A stretch of DNA of 64,000 nucleotides from Psychromonas sp. MME1 (GTDB lineage Bacteria > Pseudomonadota > Gammaproteobacteria > Enterobacterales > Psychromonadaceae). The stretch is taken from positions 248,001-312,000 of the forward strand of contig NZ_CP160906.1 in assembly GCF_041080865.1 (NCBI RefSeq), written 5' to 3'. Below the pieces are notes generated by a model that was not told the DNA's origin, did not search any database, and worked only from the letters and a program-made list of their open reading frames with translations. The position numbers were made by a program, and so were the translations under genes. Shown here piece after piece: positions 31,106-40,127 of the stretch (positions are counted from its first letter, which is position 1; the number at the start of each line of letters is the position of its first letter).

Positions 31106-31131
31106 ATTATCAAATTTGATAATTGTTTTTT
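31106..31131 (+). promoter_or_regulatory. Palindrome in the rplM leader, possible attenuator
   Basis: ATTATCAAATTTGATAAT is an 18-base perfect palindrome followed by TGTTTTTT, 26 bases before the rplM start codon. As RNA it would form a small AT-rich hairpin with a U-tract. It could be an attenuator or an operator; the stem is weak at normal temperature but more stable in the cold. Confidence 0.4.
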
Positions 31132-31156
31132 AAATCATTAATTTGGGTATAACTTA

Positions 31157-31585
31157 ATGAAAACTTTTGTTGCTAAACCAGCTGAAGTCACACGCGACTG
31201 GTTTGTTGTCGATGCTGAAGGTAAAACCTTAGGCCGTCTGGCTACTGAAATTGCTCTACGTTTACGTGGTAAACATAAAGCAGAATACACTCCTCATGTT
31301 GATACTGGTGATTACATCATCGTTATTAATGCTGAGAAAATTACTGTAACAGGTAATAAAGCTAAAAATAAAATTTACTACCATCACACTGGTTTCATCG
31401 GTGGTATTAAATCAATTAGCTTTGAAAAACTAATCGATCGTGCACCTGAACGTGTTATTGAGACTGCTGTAAAAGGTATGTTGCCAAAAGGTCCTTTAGG
31501 ACGCGCAATGTATCGTAAATTGAAAGTTTATGCTGGTACTGAGCATCAACATTCTGCACAGCAACCACAAGTTTTAGACATCTAA
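31157..31585 (+). CDS. rplM: 50S ribosomal protein L13
   Basis: L13 is an early-assembling large-subunit protein. The 142 residues, beginning [20 protein letters not shown] and containing [17 protein letters not shown] and [19 protein letters not shown], match E. coli L13 in length and order. It is followed after 13 bases by rpsI. Confidence 0.98.
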   Translation: MKTFVAKPAEVTRDWFVVDAEGKTLGRLATEIALRLRGKHKAEYTPHVDTGDYIIVINAEKITVTGNKAKNKIYYHHTGFIGGIKSISFEKLIDRAPERVIETAVKGMLPKGPLGRAMYRKLKVYAGTEHQHSAQQPQVLDI

Positions 31586-31598
31586 TAGGATTAAAACA

Positions 31599-31988
31599 AT
31601 GGCAAATCAATACTACGGCACTGGTCGTCGAAAAAGCTCAACAGCTCGTGTATTCATGAAGGCTGGTAGCGGTAATATCACTATCAATAAACGCAATCTT
31701 GACGAATATTTTGGTCGTGAAACTGCGTGTATGGTTGTTCGTCAACCATTAGTACTTATTGACAGTCTTGAAAAATTTGACTTAAACATCACTGTTAAAG
31801 GTGGTGGTAATACAGGTCAGTCGGGTGCAATCCGTTTAGGTATCACTCGTGCTTTAATGCAATATGACGAAACTCTACGTGCGGAATTACGTACAGCTGG
31901 CTTTGTTACACGTGATGCTCGTAAAGTTGAACGTAAGAAAGTGGGTCTACATAAAGCTCGTAAACGTCCACAATTCTCAAAACGTTAA
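31599..31988 (+). CDS. rpsI: 30S ribosomal protein S9
   Basis: S9 contacts the P-site tRNA with its C-terminal tail. The 129 residues start [19 protein letters not shown] and end with the basic [11 protein letters not shown] tail, whose terminal Lys-Arg reaches the decoding centre. It is cotranscribed with rplM. Confidence 0.98.
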   Translation: MANQYYGTGRRKSSTARVFMKAGSGNITINKRNLDEYFGRETACMVVRQPLVLIDSLEKFDLNITVKGGGNTGQSGAIRLGITRALMQYDETLRAELRTAGFVTRDARKVERKKVGLHKARKRPQFSKR

Positions 31989-32010
31989 TATTTACGTTAT
32001 CAGAATTGCC

Positions 32011-32039
32011 AAAGCCCAGTGTTTACTGGGCTTTTTTTT
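32011..32039 (+). terminator. Terminator after rplM-rpsI
   Basis: AAAGCCCAG and CTGGGCTTT form a nine-base stem around GTTTA-type loop bases, followed by a run of Ts. This is a strong intrinsic terminator. Confidence 0.93.
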
Positions 32040-32315
32040 ATCTAAATTTCCCCCCTCTATTATCGATATTCTTCTCATAACAGTTATTGCCCTTAAAAAT
32101 AAAGGGATAAACTCGGTAAATTAATGTACTAATGAGAGCATTATCAATTAAGCAGTGATTTTATGTGGTTGCATTCTTAAAAATAATGTTAATAGCTTGT
32201 AAATTTATCCCTGTTTCTTTAAAATTCAAGCAGTTTATGCACCCACCAAATTTGTAATTTACACGCAATGATGTGCATCCTCACTATTTTAGTAGCTCAC
32301 AATGGAGATGGTTAA

Positions 32316-32907
32316 ATGAGCAATGCGCCTGTCAGTACTGGTCGCCGTAAGTTTCTAACATTAACAACAGGTGTTGTTGGTGCTGTAGGAGCCGCTGCAG
32401 TGGCGGTACCTTTCGTGAAATCTTGGAGCCCGAGTGAAAAAGCAAAAGCAGCTGGAGCCCCAGTTTCTGTCGATATTAGCAAGATACAACCGGGACAATT
32501 GATCCGCGTTGAGTGGCGAGGAAAACCTGTTTGGGTAGTATCACGTACTAAAAAGGTGATAGATGAGCTAGCGACTTTAGATGAGCAGCTGCGCGATCCT
32601 AATTCAGAAGAGCCTCAACAGCCAGTCTATGCAACAAATGCGTTGCGCTCCTTAAAATCTGATATCTTTATTGCCGTGGGTATTTGTACACATCTAGGGT
32701 GTTCACCGAGTTATCTGCCTGACAGTTTTTTCTGAGCAAGTAGAAGGTGTCGAATCAGGCTTCTTTTGCCCCTGCCATGGTTCCAAATTTGATATGGCTG
32801 GACGCGTTTTTCAAAATGTACCTGCACCATTGAATTTAGTTATTCCACCACACCATTACGTGAGTGATAGTGTGGTGTTAATCGGCTTAGATAAGGGAGA
32901 TGCCTAA
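32316..32907 (+). CDS. petA: Ubiquinol-cytochrome c reductase iron-sulfur (Rieske) subunit (one-base frameshift)
   Basis: This is the Rieske [2Fe-2S] protein of the cytochrome bc1 complex, which passes electrons from ubiquinol to cytochrome c1. A twin-arginine signal (TGRRKFLTLTTG) and membrane anchor lie in the first 45 residues. Cluster box 1 CTHLGC is before the frame change and box 2 CPCHGS after it. The shift is an extra T in a run of six near 32735; removing it gives 196 residues, the usual length. The TAA overlaps the petB ATG by one base. Confidence 0.95.
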
Positions 32908-34187
32908 TGCTTAATAAATTAGTCACGGGCACCATAGAGTGGATTGATGCTCGTATTCCTATGACGGAAACATGGAATAAACACTTAGCGCAATATCCGA
33001 CACCCGTTAATTTTAACTTTTGGTATTTTTTTGGTTCACTGGCGATGCTGGTGTTGGTCAATCAAATATTAACGGGTATCTGGTTAACCATGCATTATAA
33101 TCCATCAGCAGAGGGCGCCTTCGCTTCCGTTGAATATATTATGCGAGATGTACCATACGGTTGGTTGTTACGTTATATGCACTCAACGGGGGCATCCGCC
33201 TTCTTTGTGGTTATTTACCTACATATGTTTCGTGGATTAATCTATGGTTCATATCAAAAACCTCGTGAATTGATCTGGATTTTTGGTATGTTAATCTTTC
33301 TCGCTTTAATGGCAGAAGCATTTATGGGATACCTACTTCCTTGGGGGCAAATGTCCTTTTGGGGAGCGCAAGTGATTATCTCGTTGTTTGGTGCAATTCC
33401 TATTGTCGGTGATGATTTAACACTGTGGATCCGCGGTGATTATGTTATATCTGGTGCGACATTGACACGTTTTTTTGCGCTGCATGTTGTCGCATTGCCT
33501 TTATCTATTGTAGCTCTTGTATTTTTACATATTGTTGCTTTGCATGAGGTTGGCTCAAATAACCCAGATGGAGTTGAAATTAAACAGAAAAAGGGCAGTG
33601 CCTCTACTGAAGCGAAAGGAAAATTTACTTTTCATCCTCAGTATAGCGGTAAGAAGGATATTATTGATGCTGTGCCTTTCCATCCCTACTTCACTGTCAA
33701 AGATATTATGGGGGTTGCAGGTTTTCTTATTTTGTTCTGTGCCATTATCTTCTTTCTGCCAGAAGGTGGCGGTTATTTCTTAGAAGCGCCCAATTTTGAG
33801 CCTGCTAATAGCCTAAAAACACCCGCCCATATTGCACCTGTTTGGTATTACACGCCATTCTATGCCATTTTACGTGCTATCCCTGATAAATTAATTGGTG
33901 TTGTCTTTTTTGGTGGTTCAATTGTTATTCTATTTTTCTTGCCGTGGTTAGACCGTTGTAAAGTTAAATCAATACGCTACCGTAGTTTGATACACAAAGT
34001 GAATATTGCACAGTTTACCGTGAGCTTTATCGTTTTAGGTATTCTTGGAGCCTTACCTGCAACCCCGTTACTCACCATCATTGCACGTGTCGGTACGATC
34101 GGTTATTTCGGTTTCTTTATTGCGCTCTGGTTATACAGTAAAAATGAAAGAACTAAGCCATTACCAACGAGGTTAACATTCAAATGA
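32907..34187 (+). CDS. petB: Cytochrome b of the bc1 complex
   Basis: The diheme membrane subunit oxidises ubiquinol at the Qo site. The 426-residue protein shows the first-helix region, LLRYMHSTGASAFFVVIYLHMFRG with heme-ligand histidines, the GYLLPWGQMSFWGAQVI Qo segment, the second heme histidines (FALHVVALP), and PDNY-like changes to EPANSLKTPAHI. It overlaps both petA and petC by a few bases, so the operon is tightly coupled. Confidence 0.96.
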   Translation: MLNKLVTGTIEWIDARIPMTETWNKHLAQYPTPVNFNFWYFFGSLAMLVLVNQILTGIWLTMHYNPSAEGAFASVEYIMRDVPYGWLLRYMHSTGASAFFVVIYLHMFRGLIYGSYQKPRELIWIFGMLIFLALMAEAFMGYLLPWGQMSFWGAQVIISLFGAIPIVGDDLTLWIRGDYVISGATLTRFFALHVVALPLSIVALVFLHIVALHEVGSNNPDGVEIKQKKGSASTEAKGKFTFHPQYSGKKDIIDAVPFHPYFTVKDIMGVAGFLILFCAIIFFLPEGGGYFLEAPNFEPANSLKTPAHIAPVWYYTPFYAILRAIPDKLIGVVFFGGSIVILFFLPWLDRCKVKSIRYRSLIHKVNIAQFTVSFIVLGILGALPATPLLTIIARVGTIGYFGFFIALWLYSKNERTKPLPTRLTFK

Positions 34188-34918
34188 AAAAATTAATGAT
34201 AGCCTTAATGGCATTACTACCAGTGCTGGCCTTTGCATCCGCTGGCAATGTTCATTTAGATAAAGCAAATAATGATTTGCACGATAGAGCATCCTTGCAA
34301 AGTGGTGCAAAATTATTTATGAATTACTGTTTTGCTTGTCATTCAACGGGATACCAACGTTATCAACGTGTTGCTACAGACCTTGGGATTTCCGATGAGT
34401 TAATGCAAGAAAATCTCATCTTTACAGATAGCAAAATTGGTGAGTTGATGGTTAATAGTATGGACAAGAAGGATGCGACTAAATGGTTTGGTAGTCCACC
34501 TCCTGATTTGACATTAGTTGCTCGACTTCGTGGTACAGATTGGATTTATACCTATTTACGTTCTTTCTACCGTGATGAAAATAGACCTTTTGCTGTAAAT
34601 AATGTAATTTTTCCTGATGTTGCTATGCCACATGTACTTGAAGAGTTGCAGGGTATTCCCACTGCTATTTATGAAACAGAGATGATTGATGGGGTGGAGC
34701 ATAAGCGTATTGTCAGTTTAGAAAGCAATGGCCAAGGGGAAATGTCATCGGATGAGTATGACAAAGCCGTATTAGATCTGGTAAACTTCTTGGCCTATTC
34801 TGGTGAGCCAAATAAACTCGAGCGTGAAAGTATGGGGGTATGGGTAATTGCTTTCCTACTCGTATTATTTATCCTTAGTTACTTGCTGAAGAAAGAGTAC
34901 TGGCGAGACGTGCACTAA
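34184..34918 (+). CDS. petC: Cytochrome c1 of the bc1 complex
   Basis: Cytochrome c1 accepts electrons from the Rieske protein. The 244-residue protein has a signal peptide (about 1-19) and the heme c motif CFACH at Cys49-His53. The axial-methionine region comes later (DVAMPHVLEELQG), and a C-terminal membrane anchor lies near 219-237. It ends the petABC operon. Confidence 0.96.
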   Translation: MKKLMIALMALLPVLAFASAGNVHLDKANNDLHDRASLQSGAKLFMNYCFACHSTGYQRYQRVATDLGISDELMQENLIFTDSKIGELMVNSMDKKDATKWFGSPPPDLTLVARLRGTDWIYTYLRSFYRDENRPFAVNNVIFPDVAMPHVLEELQGIPTAIYETEMIDGVEHKRIVSLESNGQGEMSSDEYDKAVLDLVNFLAYSGEPNKLERESMGVWVIAFLLVLFILSYLLKKEYWRDVH

Positions 34919-34945
34919 CGTCACCATTATTCGTAATTCATTATT

Positions 34946-34980
34946 GGCAATGATGATATTGATCGTCATTGCCTTTTTTG
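34946..34980 (+). terminator. Terminator after petABC
   Basis: GGCAATGA and TCATTGCC pair around a 12-base loop, followed by six Ts. It separates petABC from sspAB. Confidence 0.88.
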
Positions 34981-35022
34981 CTTTTAAACCGAACAATTTA
35001 ATTTAAATATTAGGGGTTTTCC

Positions 35023-35658
35023 ATGGCTGTAGCCGCAAATAAACGTTCTATCATGACACTCTTTTCTGGTGCATCTGACTTATATAGTCATCAAACGCGT
35101 ATCGTATTAGCAGAGAAAGGAGTTAGTGTTGAGATAACTTTTGTTTCTGAAGATAACTGGCCAGAAGAGTTAACTGAACTTAATCCTTATAATAACGTGC
35201 CTACATTAGTAGACCGTGAACTGGTTTTATATAATTCACGTATTATCATGGAATACTTAGATGAGCGTTTCCCTCATCCACCATTGATGCCTGTTTATCC
35301 AGTTGAACGCAGTAAAAGTCGTTTAATGATGGAGCGTATTGAAAGTGATTGGTATCCGCTTGTAGACCGTATTTTAGGTAATGATGAAGCTGATGCAGAA
35401 GTAGCTCGTGTAAAACTACGTGATGCTATTTTATTAATCGCGCCTGTTTTTGACCATTTTGCTTACTTTATGTCAGAAGAGTTTACTCTAGTTGACTGTT
35501 ATATGGCTCCGCTACTATGGCGTCTTCCTGAATTGAAAATTGATCTTGGTTTTGACAATGTTGCAGGTCTGAAAAGTTACATGGTTAAGGTCTTTGAACG
35601 TGAGTCTTTCCAAGCGTCTATGACTGAAACTGAGCGTGAAATCCGTGTTGGTGGATAA
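35023..35658 (+). CDS. sspA: Stringent starvation protein A
   Basis: SspA is a glutathione-S-transferase-fold protein that binds RNA polymerase and lowers H-NS levels under starvation. The 211 residues show the thioredoxin-like N-domain (MTLFSGASDLYSHQTRIVLAEKG region) and the helical C-domain (LMPVYPVERSKSRLMMERIE). It has no catalytic GST cysteine or serine in the expected place. sspB follows after 105 bases. Confidence 0.95.
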   Translation: MAVAANKRSIMTLFSGASDLYSHQTRIVLAEKGVSVEITFVSEDNWPEELTELNPYNNVPTLVDRELVLYNSRIIMEYLDERFPHPPLMPVYPVERSKSRLMMERIESDWYPLVDRILGNDEADAEVARVKLRDAILLIAPVFDHFAYFMSEEFTLVDCYMAPLLWRLPELKIDLGFDNVAGLKSYMVKVFERESFQASMTETEREIRVGG

Positions 35659-35763
35659 TAGGCAAATTAATTGTTGTTAATCTATTAACGTGAGTAAAAT
35701 TAGTTATGGAGTGGTAATATACATTCCGTAACTTTCAATTGCTAATCAAATAGGATCTCTATT

Positions 35764-36186
35764 ATGAATAATATGTTGGTACAACGACCATACCTTTTAC
35801 GTGCATTCTATGATTGGATAGTCGATAGCGAATGTACGCCACATATTATTGTCGATGCCACTCAAACGGGTGTTGAGGTACCATTACAGTTTATTGAAGA
35901 TGGAAAAATTGTCTTAAATATCGCCCCTCGATCTGTGATGCAATTTTCTATGAATGATGATGCAGTTGCATTTAATGCGCGATTTTCAGGTGTTCCAATG
36001 CAAGTATATGTGCCTTTGTATGCTATTGAAGGAATTTATGCGAGAGAAAATGGTGCGGGTACTATTTTCCCTTCAGAGCCTGCCTATGAAGCGCTTGATA
36101 AAGATAGCAATAAAGATAATAGTGCAGACCATTCTTTGCAAAAAGAGACTAAACATAAACGCCCTAGCTTGACGATAGTTAAATAA
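35764..36186 (+). CDS. sspB: ClpXP adaptor, stringent starvation protein B
   Basis: SspB tethers ssrA-tagged proteins to ClpXP. The folded domain (about 1-105) has YLLRAFYDWIVDSECTPHII and IVLNIAPRSVMQF. A disordered acidic linker follows, and the C-terminal ClpX-binding peptide (RPSLTIVK) closes the 140-residue protein, as expected for the XB motif. Confidence 0.96.
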   Translation: MNNMLVQRPYLLRAFYDWIVDSECTPHIIVDATQTGVEVPLQFIEDGKIVLNIAPRSVMQFSMNDDAVAFNARFSGVPMQVYVPLYAIEGIYARENGAGTIFPSEPAYEALDKDSNKDNSADHSLQKETKHKRPSLTIVK

Positions 36187-36225
36187 TAAATCATACCGTT
36201 AAGCATTTAAGAAGTTATTGATATG

Positions 36226-36249
36226 ATGGCAAAGTGATCATTTTGCCAT
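36226..36249. terminator. Hairpin between convergent sspB and yrfG
   Basis: ATGGCAAA and TTTGCCAT form an eight-base stem with an eight-base loop between the two convergent genes. T-tracts are weak in both directions, so activity is uncertain. Confidence 0.45.
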
Positions 36250-36294
36250 TTACAAAGCTTTATTATCATAACCGTTACGTAAATGAATAGGTAA

Positions 36295-36963
36295 TTATTC
36301 TATTTCTGTTAACTGCTTAGTTAATATCCCGTAGTCATCAATTGATAGGCAATCATTAAATAGTTGCATTGGTTTAGTTGAGTCTGGGTTTTTAATTCCA
36401 AGTACATGACGTATTCCAAATTGACGAGCGACTAGCAGTAGATCTTCATTGTCATCAATAAATAAGGTCCTTTCTGGATTAAAAGGATGATGTGCTTGTA
36501 AGCGCTGCCAAAGCGTTAAAGATTCCTTACAGTGGCCAAATTGATGCGTAGAATAGAGATGGTCAAGATGTTGATCTAGTCCTGTTTGCTCCATTTTAAG
36601 GCTTAAACTATCTGGATGTGCATTTGTTAGCAATACTCTTTCAATATTACGTTCCTGCAATGCAATTAAAAAGGCAATAACATCGATACGTATGCTAATG
36701 TTTTTTGCATTGCTGCGTTTTAATTGACGAATATCTATACCCGTTTGCTTACTCCAGTAATCAATACAATACCAATCAAGCGTTCCTTTTACTGCATTGT
36801 ATTGGCTTGTTATTTTTGTTTTAGCAACTTCTATAGATATGTTATTTTTACGGGCAATGGCAACGGGTAATTGTTCTAGCCAAAATTGGTTATCAAAGCG
36901 TAAATCTAATAATGTGCCGTCCATATCTAACAGTACGGTATCTACGTTATTCCAGTCAAACAT
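36295..36963 (-). CDS. yrfG: HAD-family GMP/IMP nucleotidase YrfG
   Basis: The E. coli relative dephosphorylates purine mononucleotides. The 222 residues show HAD motif I VLLDMDGTLLDL (Asp13, Asp15), motif II VLLTNAHP, the HQFGHCKESLTLW lysine region, and motif IV TLFIDDNEDLL. Length equals E. coli YrfG. It is monocistronic. Confidence 0.9.
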   Translation of the reverse strand: MFDWNNVDTVLLDMDGTLLDLRFDNQFWLEQLPVAIARKNNISIEVAKTKITSQYNAVKGTLDWYCIDYWSKQTGIDIRQLKRSNAKNISIRIDVIAFLIALQERNIERVLLTNAHPDSLSLKMEQTGLDQHLDHLYSTHQFGHCKESLTLWQRLQAHHPFNPERTLFIDDNEDLLLVARQFGIRHVLGIKNPDSTKPMQLFNDCLSIDDYGILTKQLTEIE

Positions 36964-37016
36964 AGTTGTCTCTTGTTTAATTCAATAATGTAAGTATACC
37001 TTCTTATTCTGATGGG

Positions 37017-37052
37017 TATACCAGTTATACCAGTTATACCTGTTATGCCATT
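37017..37052 (+). repeat. Short tandem repeat (9-base unit) at the edge of a family 1 element
   Basis: TATACCAGT occurs twice, followed by TATACCTGT and the degenerate TATGCCATT, all head to tail. The unit resembles the TATACCAAT end of the family 1 repeat that follows, so the repeat end seems to have expanded locally. Confidence 0.65.
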
Positions 37053-37054
37053 AT

Positions 37055-37192
37055 AGCAATTTGCATAATATTATGGTCATAGCTTGCTGAGGAAAAATAA
37101 GGGAGAGCAGGAGGGCGCGAGATTCAATAGTAATCGCAGTCTATTCTTTTAACAAACAAGATAGAGTAGATACTTATGCGGATTAGTGTTAT
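37055..37192 (+). repeat. Dispersed repeat family 1, copy C
   Basis: GCATAATATTATGGTCATAG, CTGAGGAAAAATAAGGGAGA and ACAAACAAGATAGAGTAGA match copies A and B in order, ending with CTTATGCGGATTAGTGTTAT. It lies between yrfG and a small gene. Confidence 0.75.
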
Positions 37193-37249
37193 CTACTCTA
37201 AAATATATGCGCACTGTTATTGATTTATTCTTCTACCTAAATAGATCAT

Positions 37250-37426
37250 CTAATTAATGGAATTGGCATTATTATTTAACTGTTTTATTTTATTTTGCAT
37301 TGCTTTTGCTTTACTAACTATTGGGTGATGATTTTCACAGCCACGAAGCTCTAATTCTAAAATCATTGCTTCTAATAATAGTGGCACTTCCATCAGTAAC
37401 GCTGTTGAATTTTCGTGATTACTCAT
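37250..37426 (-). CDS. Small uncharacterised protein (58 residues)
   Basis: An ATG at 37426 preceded by a strong GGGGGG-type ribosome-binding site opens a 58-codon frame beginning MSNHENSTALLMEVPLLLEA and ending NNANSIN. It is hydrophilic and helical with one cysteine in LRGCENHHPIV, and has no signal peptide or membrane helix. I do not recognise the family. The ribosome-binding site and position, on the same strand as and just downstream of the ATP-grasp module, support a real gene. Confidence 0.6.
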   Translation of the reverse strand: MSNHENSTALLMEVPLLLEAMILELELRGCENHHPIVSKAKAMQNKIKQLNNNANSIN

Positions 37427-37579
37427 TTTCGTTCCCCCCTTTTATCTACAGATTAATATAGGCACTAAGCTAGTAAATTTGCGATTAGTTCATTATCTCA
37501 ATTAACTACTCTTAGTATATAACTGCTTATTAAAAGCTGCCTGTTTGGCCAGAATAAAATATAAGTTAGAACAAGATAG

Positions 37580-37631
37580 CAAACCCGTCATTATTGCATC
37601 TCAGTTACGATATGAACGAATGACGGGTTTG
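37580..37631. terminator. Hairpin downstream of the ATP-grasp gene
   Basis: CAAACCCGTCATT and AATGACGGGTTTG form a 13-base perfect stem with a 26-base loop, six bases from the 3' end of the ATP-grasp gene. The long loop and weak U-tract on the minus strand make a stabilising or regulatory role possible as well as termination. Confidence 0.6.
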
Positions 37632-37636
37632 TTTAT

Positions 37637-38590
37637 TTAGCGCGAGGGAGTAAAGTGTTGTTTACAAAAATCAATGCGCTCCTGAACACTCATTGTACTT
37701 GTGTCTCCTAAGCTTTCGATAAGCTTTAATCGAGGTAAAATGCCTGTTCCATTGGCTATTTGAATTGCAAGTCCGGGGCGAGCATTGAGCTCCAATAACA
37801 TAGGCCCTTGCTCGCGATCTAATACCATATCAGTGCCAAGATAACCCATTCCACACATTTCATAGCAACTAGCAGCAAGATAAATAAGCCTTTCCCAATG
37901 TGGTACTTCTAATGTTTTTAACTCTTTATTGGTATCAGGATGAAATTTAATTGATTGATCAAACTGCACTGCATGTAACGCTCTGCCGGATGTTATATCA
38001 ACACCAACTCCAACAGCACCTTGATGCAAATTAGCTTTACCATTGGATGCTGCGGTTGAAAGTCGCATCATCGCCATTATAGGAAAGCCTTTAAAGACGA
38101 TTACGCGAACATCGGGAACACCTTCAAAACTAAATCCATCAAAGGCATTATCAAACTGGATAAGTCCTTCAATAACGGCAACATCAGCGCCTCCCCCTAA
38201 ACTAAACAATCCTGCAAGAATATCTGTAACATGGCGTTTAATTTCCGATAGGCTTTCTTCGCTACCACTGGCTTTAAAATAGCGACCATTCTCAATTTTA
38301 GTAATAACTAAAATACCTTTACCACCACTACCTTTTGCAGGCTTAATAACAAAACCAGGCGCATCTTTAATATATTTTTCAACGCCGTCAACTTCAGCTT
38401 GTACGGATATAACACCTAATAAAGCGGGTGTTGTGACATTGGCCTTTTGGGCTATTATTTTAGTTTGTAACTTATTATCAACTAAAGGATAAAGCCTACG
38501 TGGATTATAACGGCCAATATAGCGACCGTTACGTTGGTTCATGCCAAGCACTCCATTAGCCTTTAGTGTAAATGGATTCGCAAATAACAT
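37637..38590 (-). CDS. RimK-related ATP-grasp, alpha-L-glutamate ligase-like protein
   Basis: ATP-grasp ligases of this type join an amino acid, usually glutamate, to a carboxylate. The 317 residues include GVLGMNQRNGRYI near the start, the ATP-binding lysine segment FVIKPAKGSGGKGILVI around 81-97, and the metal-binding GYLGTDMVLDREQGPMLLELNARPGL near 247-272. No substrate can be read from sequence. Its start overlaps or abuts the stop of the 7-TM gene upstream, so translation is coupled. The three-gene set with the 7-TM inactive transglutaminase and the retropepsin-like lipoprotein recurs in many proteobacteria. Confidence 0.9.
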   Translation of the reverse strand: MLFANPFTLKANGVLGMNQRNGRYIGRYNPRRLYPLVDNKLQTKIIAQKANVTTPALLGVISVQAEVDGVEKYIKDAPGFVIKPAKGSGGKGILVITKIENGRYFKASGSEESLSEIKRHVTDILAGLFSLGGGADVAVIEGLIQFDNAFDGFSFEGVPDVRVIVFKGFPIMAMMRLSTAASNGKANLHQGAVGVGVDITSGRALHAVQFDQSIKFHPDTNKELKTLEVPHWERLIYLAASCYEMCGMGYLGTDMVLDREQGPMLLELNARPGLAIQIANGTGILPRLKLIESLGDTSTMSVQERIDFCKQHFTPSR

Positions 38591-40119
38591 TATTTTTCCT
38601 TGTTAGCTAAGGGTCTAAATCTGCGTAGCTCTAATAAACGGTAACCCGTATAGCTTCCGAGTACGAGTACTAATGACATAACAACAAACTGTAATCCAAT
38701 AAAGTTAAACATTAAATAGCGAGTGACCACGTTGCTCATGGCGAAATAGGCGAGCACTGCAACAATTAAGCTTCCACCACCTTGTAGCATAACCTGTTTA
38801 GGGCCTTCTTCTTCCCATAGAACCGACATACGTTCAATGGTCCATGAAAGAATGATCATTGGGAAGAATGTTATTTTTAATCCTTCAGTGAGACCTAGCT
38901 TATAAGCTAGGACACTAAACATAGCGATCAACAAAATAACCATGATGATAACAGTCGATATTCGTGCCACCAGTAATAAATTGAGGTGTGAAAGATATGA
39001 ACGGATAAATAAGCCAACCGCTACGAGTAGCAGAAAACCTAAAATCCCGGTTATCAGACTGGTTTGAATAAATGCCATGGCGATTAAAACAGGCATGAAT
39101 GTACCTGATGTTTTAAGTCCAATTAGTACGCGCATAATAACAACAATTAGCACACCTAATGGAATCATTAAAATATTTTTAAAGGTTGATTGGTCTTCAA
39201 TAGGTAGGCTATGTATTGAAAAATTGAACAAATGGTCGTTATCTGATTTTTGTAGCAAGGCGGATAAAGCAGGGTGTTCTTGTTTGATCATAGAAAAACT
39301 GATGCGAGAGTTTTCTCCGCCAGTCAGCTCAATAACGGCCTTGCCGCTTTGATCCCAAAGCAATAAATTATCACGATTGACTGCTTGCAGGTTTTCAGGG
39401 TTGAATAGTTTTGATGTAATATCGCCATCTTTTTCTTCAAACACTTCAACGAAATACGATAATTGCTGTTGTCTAAAACCATCCTCTAATTCAAGCGCTG
39501 CAATTTTTTTGCTTGGTATTTCAGCTTCATTTAGCAGTGAGATCAGTAAGTCTGCTTTTGAAGTGGCTCGTGATAATAGCAATGTCACATTTTGGTTTGG
39601 ATTTTGGTCATTAAGTTGCTTGATTATTTCACGAGCGAAACTATATGCATCGGCACTTGTTGCCATGGCATCTTTAATGAGATCTTTTCCTGCTGTATAT
39701 GCTGAGGCTTCATATTCTTTTTCAAATAAAGGTGGCAGGGCGGTTATTTGTGGGGCATCAATTTTATCACTCACAAGCATTTGTACATTATAGTAGAGTG
39801 TTTGTGTGCCATTGGCTTCACGTTTAGTCCATTGTGCCAACGCGTGTCCATTTTCATCTAAAAATGATAGCCCATAGCCAGGCGATGAAGCTGTTTGTGA
39901 TATTTGATTATATCCAGCTTGCTGAGTCGGGATAGATAATGAAGCGATAATAGGCTCACCATTCGCTTCAAAACTAACCTTAGCATCAATATTCCAAATA
40001 GTACGAGTTTCTCCTGGTAACCAAGGAATATCAAAGGCAATGTGTCGTTGTACTGTTTGAAATATACCAATGCTAAACAGCCCTGCAACTAATGCATAAA
40101 ATAAAATACGAGCCTTCAT
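38590..40119 (-). CDS. Inactive transglutaminase-like domain fused to seven membrane helices
   Basis: The 509-residue protein has an N-terminal membrane segment (about 4-20) and a large periplasmic region. That region contains the degenerate transglutaminase-like domain (about 160-260), in which I see no Cys-His-Asp triad. It ends with a block of about seven membrane helices from residue 315 onward (SLPIEDQSTFKNILMIPLGV, then many hydrophobic stretches). This domain pair is known from genomic surveys and is found beside ATP-grasp and retropepsin-like genes. It may present or bind a periplasmic peptide substrate. Confidence 0.88.
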   Translation of the reverse strand: MKARILFYALVAGLFSIGIFQTVQRHIAFDIPWLPGETRTIWNIDAKVSFEANGEPIIASLSIPTQQAGYNQISQTASSPGYGLSFLDENGHALAQWTKREANGTQTLYYNVQMLVSDKIDAPQITALPPLFEKEYEASAYTAGKDLIKDAMATSADAYSFAREIIKQLNDQNPNQNVTLLLSRATSKADLLISLLNEAEIPSKKIAALELEDGFRQQQLSYFVEVFEEKDGDITSKLFNPENLQAVNRDNLLLWDQSGKAVIELTGGENSRISFSMIKQEHPALSALLQKSDNDHLFNFSIHSLPIEDQSTFKNILMIPLGVLIVVIMRVLIGLKTSGTFMPVLIAMAFIQTSLITGILGFLLLVAVGLFIRSYLSHLNLLLVARISTVIIMVILLIAMFSVLAYKLGLTEGLKITFFPMIILSWTIERMSVLWEEEGPKQVMLQGGGSLIVAVLAYFAMSNVVTRYLMFNFIGLQFVVMSLVLVLGSYTGYRLLELRRFRPLANKEK

Positions 40120-40127
40120 AGGATTCC

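Noticed and set aside
31864-32124. Plus-strand frame overlapping the rpsI end and terminator
   Set aside because: It is in another frame of rpsI, runs through a strong terminator and has no family resemblance.
37580-37631. A transposon end or attachment site
   Set aside because: The long perfect inverted repeat lies at a gene's 3' end, is not repeated elsewhere in the window, and is best explained as a terminator or 3' hairpin.
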